A program made the position numbers and the translations under genes. From the NCBI RefSeq assembly GCF_002775205.1, contig NC_036450.1:12853479-12917478 (forward strand): DNA of 64,000 nt. Reading direction: 5' to 3'. Positions within the stretch are counted from its first letter, which is position 1. Each line of letters opens with the position of its first letter. Source of the DNA: Xiphophorus maculatus. Lineage: Eukaryota > Chordata > Actinopteri > Cyprinodontiformes > Poeciliidae. The notes below the pieces were generated by a model that saw nothing but the letters and a program-made list of their open reading frames with translations, had not been told where the DNA came from and made no database searches. Positions 1 to 41,700 of this stretch are shown here, piece by piece.

Positions 1-153
1 TTTTTTTCTGCATCAACTTCTTGACTTAAATCTTAATTAAATACAGATATGTGTGTAAGTGCTTTAGAAGACATGAAAATGTTAATTGGATATGAATAAT
101 TTTGTTTCTGTATTCAATGTGTTTGCTGTATTTAAAGCAGAATTGGGCAAGTT

Positions 154-366
154 CAGTCCTATCCAAGTCCAGAGCTGCTATCCTGCAACTCTCAGATGCA
201 TCCTCTCTCCAGCTGAATCAAATTAATGTCTTGTCACCTGACGTCTGCAGAGTTGAACGACTACTGATGAATTTCAGCCTTTTAGTTCAGGTGTGTTGGC
301 GAAGGGATGCATCTAAGCGTTGCAGGACAATAGCTCTCCAGGACTGGGGAAACCCTGATTTAAAGC
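154..366. repeat. Small inverted-repeat (MITE-like) element
   Basis: The two ends are imperfect inverted copies. The left end has a GCTATCCTGCAACTCTCAGA-like stretch and the right end, read backwards, has GCTATTGTCCTGCAACGCTT. I recall very similar short elements as abundant in teleost genomes, but I cannot name the family. The open frame across it is a by-product and not a gene. Confidence 0.5.
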
Positions 367-470
367 AAATAAATCATAAATGTACAGAGGACTTAAAGGA
401 ACGCTTAGCTTATGTGTGGCTATGAAGAGATATTTGGATGGAAGAATATTTAATACGGAGAAAATAACGA

Positions 471-487
471 CTACTACTACTACTAAC

Positions 488-545
<58 letters not shown>
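471..545. repeat. CTA then AAT trinucleotide microsatellite
   Basis: A short (CTA)n run at 471-485 passes directly into about 19 copies of AAT. The poly-Asn and poly-Tyr frames across it have no support as genes. Confidence 0.95.
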
Positions 546-546
<1 letters not shown>

Positions 547-559
547 TTTTTATGTATTA

Positions 560-915
560 AAATAAATGCAATAGTATATTTAAAAATAATTTGGATAAAA
601 CTGAATAAGCCGAAAATTTTAACCCTTTTCGTGGCGCAATTGTCTTGTAAAATCGATCTGCACTGATAGTTTGTACTGATATCGATAATATTAGACAGAA
701 CCTCACGTTCCAACCTTCTTCGTGACGTCGAAACAGTTGTTTTGGTTCCCCCCCTTGCTCCCCCTCTGCCCAATCGGAGGTCCATCTCTCACTTTCTACC
801 GGAGCCGAAATGGATCTGCTCTTGCAGCGGCTCCGTCCTCCTGTGAGGAGGACCATAACGCCCTTTGTCGGGGGCTCTGTGGCGCCTGACCGCTGCTGTG
901 ATCGGCAGCACTGAC
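560..915 (+). promoter_or_regulatory. Probable kcnn2 upstream region / 5' UTR
   Basis: AT-rich DNA gives way at about 700 to GC-richer DNA just before the first kcnn2 ATG. A CRE-like TGACGTCG lies at 723-730, followed by a C-rich stretch at 745-775. An in-frame TAA at 856-858 closes the reading frame upstream, so 916 is the first in-frame ATG. No TATA box stands out and the transcription start cannot be placed. Confidence 0.4.
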
Positions 916-32800
<31,885 letters not shown>

Positions 32801-33060
32801 AGTCCAAACGGGGAATGCCTCCGCTCAAGACTTTTGCCATCATATGGCGAAGTTGCATTTACTGTAAAGCCTTATGGTTTCAATAAGTATTATCCAAATT
32901 CTGATGACAGAATCCGACTTCCTGGGGACGATGCATTTTAACGGATAACTTCAAGCTGTTCTTATTTTTATTACCTCAAAAGTTGATGTTATCCATGCTC
33001 TGGTGATAGACCACAAATAATGGCCCTTCCCTCAGTAATAAAAGGCCGCCCCAGGCTCTG
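32801..33060 (+). other. kcnn2: kcnn2 3' UTR (at least)
   Basis: The first AATAAA after the stop is at 33037-33042; others lie at 33937 and 34234, so a longer 3' UTR is possible. The true end is not known. Confidence 0.45.
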
Positions 33061-34335
33061 ACAGGAACTCTACTCCGTCTCTATGCAGAGGTAGCCAGCT
33101 CTAGGTGTCAAGGTTACCAGGCGTGAAACTATTGCACTAAAGTAGTGCTTCTCATGGACTTTGCACTTTTGCTGGCTTGACTCAGTTGCAAACTGAGAAA
33201 CTGCTGAGAAACCAGACAGAGAGCATGTCAGCGATATGGCGGAAATAGTGAAGTGACACTAGACGGCAGGTAAATAGCACTCCAACACACAGTCGCTCAG
33301 AGATAAGGTAAAAAGTTTGAAATGAGGAAACAAACACGTACAGTATGTTTTAGGTTAGAAAACAGCATCAACTATAGCGTTTTTTAAACATTTTTTTGCA
33401 GAGTGCCCCCTGTAGAATGACTATTTTTAAGGGGGGGAGATGTTGCACATAGTTTAATCCTCAACTCAATTGAATGCATCGAAAATCTGTACTTGCACTT
33501 AATTTTTAATGAATGCACTTCAATGCTGGCTGACATATGATCTAAAGATCTTTACCCATTTTTAAAAAAAAGTCATATGGGCATGGGTTTATTGTTGTCA
33601 GTTCTCAATTTGTAGTGTTGTCTAATCCAACAAAGCCACATTTAGTTTCTTTTGTTTATTTTTGTTTATTATTATTTTTGGTTCTTGATAAAAATGCATT
33701 TACTTAGACTTATACAGGTCTAATGAAATGCACTGAATGATCATAAACGAAGTAATCCCACCCATGTCTTGCTGTGTCTTAACTCCTGTCCTCTCCTGTG
33801 TTATCTATGCTCTCTGTCTTCCAAGTTGGGCAACAAAATATGCCGAACAACAACTGTAAACCCTATCTACCTTTTAAAGCTGAAGAAATACATATTTTTA
33901 TATATTTTCATGAGGACAAGCACACCTCTTCCGATAAATAAACGGCAGGAAAAAAAAGGTGAAGAGTCAGAAACGGCATATGGTGGGAAAAACCTGGAAA
34001 TGGAGAAGATTTGTCTGAGTTTTTCAAAAGGATAGAAAAATTTATTAATTAGGCATTACTTCAGCATAAGACCCCACTGATGTAATCTTTTCAAGAATGA
34101 AGAAGATAAACACTCGTAAAATCCGCAGCTCGGCCAGCACTCAAACATAAACAACCGGATGTGCAGTCCACAAACATTAACAACTTAGAAACCAATGAGA
34201 GATTCTGTTGTATGCAACCTAAACGATAAAGCAAATAAAAAATACCCAATTAGATGGATCTGAGTTCTTCTTTGTTTTTCCTTGTGTGACATGTCGGATG
34301 ATTTAAAAAGATGGTTTCTATGTTCAGATGTTTAC
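33061..34335 (+). other. Between kcnn2 and drg1, or long kcnn2 3' UTR
   Basis: No gene or repeat recognised. Confidence 0.5.
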
Positions 34336-34760
34336 AGTGCAATGAAAAGGTATTTGTTCCCTGACAAATTTGCTCAATTTCTTACACATTCTATTATGTG
34401 GACAAAACTAAACTTGTATCCCACATGCAAATATTTTTACTTGTAGAATAAAGAAATCTATAAAATACAGAAGTAGGAAATATATCTGGAAGCAGGGAAA
34501 TATTTTCCCTCATCCAAAGAGTTTTAGGAACAGGATTCAAAGCACACCTGTAAGTCAACTTGTATGGACACAAAATAAAGATTTTTGAGTAGCCTAGTCA
34601 AAGTCTGAACCTAAATCTGCATCAGATGCTGTGGCATGACCTTAAATAGGACATTTCTCCAGGTAAGCTTTCCAATGTGGTAGAATAAAAATGTTTCTGC
34701 TCAGGAACAGTGAGCCAAACATGTACGAAGATATACAAGACTTGTTGCCAGGCATCAAAA
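34336..34760 (+). mobile_element. Decayed Tc1-like element
   Basis: It opens with CAGTGCAATGAAAAGGTATT, like an inverted end. At about 34590-34700 are GTAGCCTAGTCAAAGTCTGA and GCTGTGGCATGACCTTAAAT, which match the transposase region around SQSPDLNPIE and the following residues of a fish Tc1-like family. No open frame is left. Confidence 0.6.
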
Positions 34761-34799
34761 ATTAAATTTTAATTTATCAACTGTACTTACGTATAATTT

Positions 34800-35045
34800 T
34801 TATCAAGTCCAGAGAACTCCACAGCACTTTATACACTACATTCAGTCATTCACACGCTGATGGTAGTAATCTACATTGCAGCTACCCTGAGGAAGCCTGA
34901 TCAGACGTGAAGCTGCTACACAATCAGCACAATCAGGCCCTCTAACTACAACCAGCAGGCACAACAACTGACATGGGTGGAGCAGGTATTTAAACCAGCA
35001 ACTTACCTCCTTCCTCAGCACCACCTGTCTCCTGGACCACTGTCA
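34800..35045. repeat. Fish interspersed repeat
   Basis: Contains CACAGCACTTTATACACTAC, TCATTCACACGCTGATGGTA and ACAACTGACATGGGTGGAGC in the order of a common teleost repeat. Same family as 4447-4615 but more complete. Confidence 0.6.
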
Positions 35046-35197
35046 TCCCAATCAATTGTCACAGGGGTCACATTGTTTGCATGTCTGAGGAGCTATTATT
35101 CGAAGATCAGTTCAGCCTTGGAGCAGTCTTATAGAAATAAGTTTTGATTTAAGATCTTTCTTGCATTGTCCTAAAAAGTGCTGCAATTCAAATGAAA

Positions 35198-35310
35198 TAG
35201 AATAGAATAGAATAGAATAGAATAGAATAGAATAGAATAGAATAGAATAGAATAGAATATACTTTATTGATCCCCAAGGGGAACTTGCTTATTTGTTGAA
35301 AGCTACTCCA
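35198..35310 (-). repeat. LINE-like 3' tail with GAATA microsatellite
   Basis: About 12 GAATA units are followed by TTTATTGATCCCCAAGGGGA. Read on the - strand this is a 3' end of the type GGGGATCAATAAAGT plus a pentanucleotide tail, seen in many teleost LINE copies. Only the tail is present. Confidence 0.6.
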
Positions 35311-35335
35311 TCTTCGGTAATAAATACAACGTTTG

Positions 35336-35494
<159 letters not shown>

Positions 35495-35539
35495 ATAAAT
35501 TAATAATGAAACAGATTATTCCTATCTAGTGAAGCAGAG

Positions 35540-35728
35540 TCTTGTCAGCCAAAACGCCGGGTAACGCGCTCCTTGCTCCTTTGATATCGCGAGATTTGCT
35601 GTTAATTCTCGTACAGCGGCAGTTCTGTGGCGTGTGCTTGCTAAAACGGCTAAACGTTGCCAAATCATTTGTAAAATTTCTACAAATAATTTCATTGACG
35701 TTAATTGCGAACTGGATACATAGTCATA
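35540..35728 (+). promoter_or_regulatory. drg1: Putative drg1 promoter and 5' UTR
   Basis: The base composition shifts to higher GC with several CpGs. TCGCGAGA at 35587-35594 matches most of the TCTCGCGAGA element found in housekeeping promoters without a TATA box, which fits a widely expressed gene. It lies about 140 bases before the ATG. Confidence 0.5.
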
Positions 35729-35767
35729 ATGAGTATACTCGCCAAGATAGCGGAGATAGAAAATGAG
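35729..35767 (+). CDS. drg1: drg1 exon 1
   Basis: Encodes [13 protein letters not shown] (1-13), phase 0 end (GAG|GTAAGA). It is one residue shorter than the human start MSSTLAKI. Confidence 0.93.
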
Positions 35768-38700
35768 GTAAGATAAACATTACCAGATGGGAGTGTTTGA
35801 GTTAGTCACGTTTTAGCTAACAGTTAGCTGTTAGCAGTAGCTGAAATATTCTAATACCAATAGTTTTTAGCCGCCCGGCTTTTTCACGGTTATCGCTTTT
35901 ACGTATAGATTTTTATAATTGTATTTTACTTACAGATATACTATGAATTGAACACTGCAGTACTACCAATATTGTTATTGTAACAACTCCCTGTTCAACT
36001 AGCACCCAAAATAAATGACATAATGTTAAAGAAAAAACAACATTAAAGGCCACAAGTCTGATGTTGGAGAAAACAGACTCTCTGCTAGTAGTATTAATTA
36101 TACATATGAACTATTTTAGAGATAATGACTGCATTGGTCATTATGCAGTCATTCATTTTTGGTTTTTTACGAAACAAAAAATGAATGACGATAAAATGTG
36201 TCAAATAAGTGCATAATATAATTCCTGACTAAATAATGTTTTAATGTAAACCTTTTATTGACTGTTTTTCAGTATTTATGTTTTTATTTATGATTTGATT
36301 CATTTGAGGTTACTGTATATGCTATTAATATCTAATACATGTGTTTTTAGCAGAACAATTTTGTTTAAGCGTAAGCTGCAGGTTTTATACTCACAAAATG
36401 TGAATGTTATATTTATTTCTTGTTTGAGCTGTGATACAAATGTCTTGTCTTTAATCCTCAAGAAGTTTGGTATTCTACAAAAAAAATTTCAAATTTGATC
36501 ACTGTTGTTTTAGGTCTGAAAAAAAGTTGCAAGTGTTGTAATGTTATTTTCTATCTGCTGAACCTGCTGTGGTCAACTAAATATACAGTATATGCTATGC
36601 ATATTTGCTAGAAAACCTTTACCCTGTTCTAACATAGACATACATTTCCTACTGTATTAGTTTTATGTTAAAAAATTGTAAATGAGTTTTCTACTGCTTA
36701 AAATTTGTTGTTTTTTCTTCATTTTAGAAATAAAATACAAAAATGTACACAGAACGTTATATTTTCAGATGAAATCATTATGAAGTAGTGAATCAGATGT
36801 TCTGATAAATTACTCAGTGTTACTTTTTTGGTACATAACAAATGTCCTTTTGATGATGATTGCTGTTCAAATACCAACTAGTGTCACTTCTTCCTGTAGA
36901 TGGCCAGGACGCAGAAGAACAAGGCCACAGCTCACCACTTGGGTCTGCTCAAAGCACGTCTAGCAAAGCTGAGGAGGGAGCTGATCACACCAAAAGGAGG
37001 CAGTGGGGGTGCAACAGGGGAAGGTAATATCTCAATACTGTGGATTTAGTCCAAGTATTGCTCTAATCTTGGTTTATTTCCTTCTGAGTACAGGTACTCT
37101 CCTATAAAACATAAAAATATAGTTAATATTTTGATGTTTCTCTAACTTTCAGGCTTTGACGTTGCAAAAACCGGTGATGCCAGAGTGGGTTTTGTTGGTT
37201 TCCCGTCCGTAGGAAAGTCCACGCTGCTCAGTAACCTTGCGGGTGTGTACTCAGAAGTTGCAGCGTACGAGTTCACCACCCTTACAACAGTGCCTGGAGT
37301 CATTCGGTATAAAGGTGCCAAAATTCAGGTACTAAAATATACTCTTTCTTTACCATCTGGGAAAATATGCAGAAGCCTGGTTGAGTAAAAAGATATGTCC
37401 CTTTTAAATGATTTCTTCTTAGCTTTTGGATCTACCTGGAATCATTGAGGGAGCCAAGGATGGCAAGGGCAGAGGCAGGCAGGTCATTGCAGGTACTGTT
37501 GGGATTATTGATATTTGTTGAAAATCTTAAAAAAAAACATCCGAATATTATTTTTGCAAATAGAGTTTCCCTAGGTTTGTGTTAATGCATGCAAATTGTT
37601 AGAAATATTAGCAGGGTTCTTGTACAGGCTGGAAAAGTATGAAAATTTAACTGAAGATTTTCCAGGTCTGGATAAATATGACAAAAGAAAGTATAGTGTG
37701 TAGTGTGAAAAAAATATATATTTCAGGACTTGATTCTCTCTGCCCTTTATGGAAATCTGTCATATAGAATGTGTTTTTATACCGAAAGATGATCCTTTGT
37801 TAGCTTGGTTTATTGATTCACGTTATACCTCCGTAACTGTGCTGCATTTAATAATAGTCATTAGGACGAACTCTAGCAAACACTGAACTGTGACATCTGT
37901 TTAACACTAGTAAAGAAATATAAGAAACAACTGTTGTTTTTATATTTAGGCCCGAGCAGCAAAGCGCTGCGAAGGCCTATTGTATCTGTACTGTTTCTTA
38001 TTAGGCCCGAGCAGCAAAGCGCTGCGAAGGCCTATTGTATCTGTACTGTTTATTATTATTATTACGATTCTTCCCACCTCTTCGTGTGCCTTTTTGGGGG
38101 CTTTATCATATTCAAAAACTCACCAAACTTGGCGGTGGCGACTAGAAAATTTAAAAATTTTGAATTTTAAGGTTGTCGCAAAAATCGCAAAAAAAATTGC
38201 TGAACGGCGGCAACTAGCAATTTTCTGTTGACACAATGGTATGAACGTACTTCATCGTAGAGACATGAAATTTGGTACACTTGTAGAGCTCACCAAAAGA
38301 CTCAGAACTTACATTGAATGTTATAAGCCAACTATCACAGAAAGTCGGCCATTTTGTATTGAACGTCCATTTTTTACCTCGAGTTTGACGTTTACAGCCT
38401 TCGTATTTGATCGAACTCCTCCTAGGGATTTCGATTGATCGACTTCAAACTCGGTCAGTCTGATCATAAGGCATGTTTGATTTAAAGTTATCAAATTGGT
38501 GAGTTTTGGAGCATGCTGAAGGGGGGTTAGCAGGGGTCAAAGTTCACCTACTCGCCATGAAACACGAAACTCTTATATTTCCTATATAAAAACACATAGA
38601 GGGACCAAACTTTCACTGATTGATCGTCATCGGGTGTCCTAAAATACCCTGTGGTGAAATGATGACATCACTTAGGCCACGCCCCCTGAGAACAGGAAGT

Positions 38701-41700
38701 GTCATGTTTTACTGTGAACGGTCGCTATCTTAGCCCTTTGACCTCATCAACATGAAACTGTGTCCAGAGACAGAAGACATGTTGGTGTGTTGAGGATTCC
38801 AACCCCGACCGGCTTTGACATAGCAGGTGGGCGTGGCGGCGTGGCGAAGTGACCTGTAACGCCGTTGCCATACGTTTGGCTCTGAATTCCACAATTTCGG
38901 GCCCAGCTGCTCCAAACTCACTAGGATGGATCCTTATCCACCCACCGACAGGAATTCATAACAAAATTTGGTGGGCGTGGCCTAATTTCTCTATAGCGAC
39001 CCCTAGAGTATTTTAAATGAACAGCCCCAAGCCATGCTTTATCCTAGAATTACGAAACTTGGTACATATGTGTATCTTGTCGGGACGTACAAAAAAGTCT
39101 CTTAGAGCCATGCTCTAAACCCAACAGGAAGTCGGCCATTTTGTATTGAAGGTCCATTGTGGACCTCGAGTTTGACGTTTACAGCCTTTGCATTTGATCG
39201 AACTCCTCCTAGGGATTTCGGTTGATCGGCTTCAAACTCGGTCAGTCTGATCATAAGGCATGTCTGATTTAAAGTTATCAAATTGGTGACTGTATGAGCT
39301 TGCTGAAGGGGGGTTACCAGGGGTCAAAGTTCACCTACTCGCCATGAAACACCAAACTCTTATATATCCTGCACAGAAACTCACAGAGACACCAAACTTT
39401 CAGTTATTGATCATCAATAGGTGTCCTAAAATACCCTGTGGTGAAATTATGACATCGCTTAGGCGACGCCCCCTGAGAACAGGAAGTGTCATGTTTTACT
39501 GTGAACGGTCGCTATCTTAGCCCTTTGACCTAATCAACATGAAACTGTGTGCAGAGACAGAAGACATGTTGGTGTGTTGTGGATTCAAGCCCTGACCGGC
39601 TGCGATGAAGCAGCTGTGTGCGGCGGCATGGCGAAGTGACCTGTAACGCCGATGCCATACGTTTGCTTCTAGATTCCACATGTTTCGACCGAGCTGCACT
39701 AAACTTGGCTTGAGTGATGCTGGTGTGATACCTGAAAATTCTATGTCATCAGATTATGACGTCATCTAAGCCCCGCCCCCTCAGAACAGGAAGTGCTATT
39801 TTTTTCCTTGGAAACATTCATCTATGGCTCTCTTGACCTAATCAAGGTGATTCTGTGTTGGATGACAGATAGGAAGTTGGTCTCGCTTGCTTTAAAGTCC
39901 CAACAGTTTTCAATGGCGGCAACGCCGTTCGTATACGTTTGCCTCTACCTTCCACATATTTTGACCGAGCTGCATCAAACTTGGCCTGAGTGATCCTGGA
40001 GGCTTGCCCGTCAATCCTACGTCATCACATTATGACGTCATCTAAGCCCCGCCCCCTCGGAACCGGAAGTGCCGTTTTTTTCCTTGGAAAGCTCTGTTTA
40101 TGGCTCTCTTGACCTAATCAAGGTGATTCTGTGTTGGATGACAGATAGGACGTTGGTCTCGCTTGCTTTAAAGTGCCAAGAGTTTTCAATGGCGGCAACG
40201 CCGTTCGTATACGTTTGCCTCTACATTCCACATATTTTGACCGAGCCGCATCAAACTTGGCCTGAGTGATCCTGGTGGGAGGCCCGTCGATCCTACGTCA
40301 TCATATTATGACGTCATCTAAGCCCCGCCCCCTCGGAACAGGAAGTGCCGTTTTTTTCCTTGGAAAGCTCGCCCTAAACCATGCGAGAGCTCCTGCGGTG
40401 GCCGGAACCCCCGCGGTGGCCAATAGGCCGGAGCGGCGCTTGCTGCGAGGGCCGCCCGAGGCTGCTTGCAGCTTTAATTATTATTCTTCTTACGATTCTG
40501 CCCCCCTCTTCGGGCGCCTTTTTGGGGGCTTTATCATATTCAAAAACTCACCAAACTTGGCGGAAGCGACTAGGCGGTTTAAAAATTTTGAATTTTAAGG
40601 TCGCCGCAAAAATCGCAAAAAAAATTGCTCAACGGCGGCAACTAGCAATTTTCAACAGACCCATTGCTATTCACTTACTTCATCGTAGAGACTTGAAATT
40701 CGGTACAGTTGTAGAGCGCACTAAGACGCTCAGAATTTACAAGTAATGTCATAGTGCAAGTATCACAGGAAGTCGGCCATTTTGTATTGAAGGTCCATTT
40801 TTTACCTCGAGTTTGACGTTTACAGCCTTCGCATTTGATCGAACTCCTCCTAGGGATTTCGATTGATCGGCTTCAAACTCGGTCAGTCTGATCATAAGGC
40901 ATGTCTGATTTAAAGTTATCAAATTGGGGAGTTTTGGAGCATGTTGAAGGGGGGTTACCAGGGGTCAAAGTTCACCTACACGCCATGAAACAAAAACCTC
41001 TTATATTTCATATACAAAAACACATAGAGGGACCAAACTTTCAGTGATTGATCGGCATCGGGTGTCCTATAATACCCTGCAGTGAAATTTTTTTTTTACG
41101 TAGGCCACGCCCCCTGAGAGCCGGAAGTGTAATGTTTTACTGTGAACGGTTGCTATCTTAGCCCTTTGACCTAATCAACATGAAACTGTGTCCAGAGACA
41201 GAAGACATGTTGGTGTGTTGTGGATTCCAACCCCGACCGGCTGCGATGAAGCAGGTGGGCGTGGCGGCGTTGCGAACGCCATCGAATTTCGTTTGGCTCT
41301 GAATTCCACAGTTTCGGGGAGAGCTGCTCCAAACTCACTAGGATGGATCCTTATACACCCGCCAACAGGAATCCATAGCGAAATTTGGTGGGCGTGGCCT
41401 AATTTCTCTACATCTCCCCCTAGAATATTTTAAAAAATCAGCCCCAAGCCATGCTTTATCCTAGAATTACGAAACTTGGTACACATGTGTATCTTGTCAG
41501 GACGTACAAAAAAGTCTCTTGGAGCCATGCTCTAAACCCAACAGGAAGTCGGCCATTTTGGATTGAAGGTCCATTTTGGACCTCGAGTTTGACGTTTACA
41601 GCCTTTGCATTTGATCGAACTCCTCCTAGGGATTTCGATTGATCGGCTTCAAACTCGGTCAGTCTGATCATAAGGCATGTCTGATTTAAAGTTATCAAAT

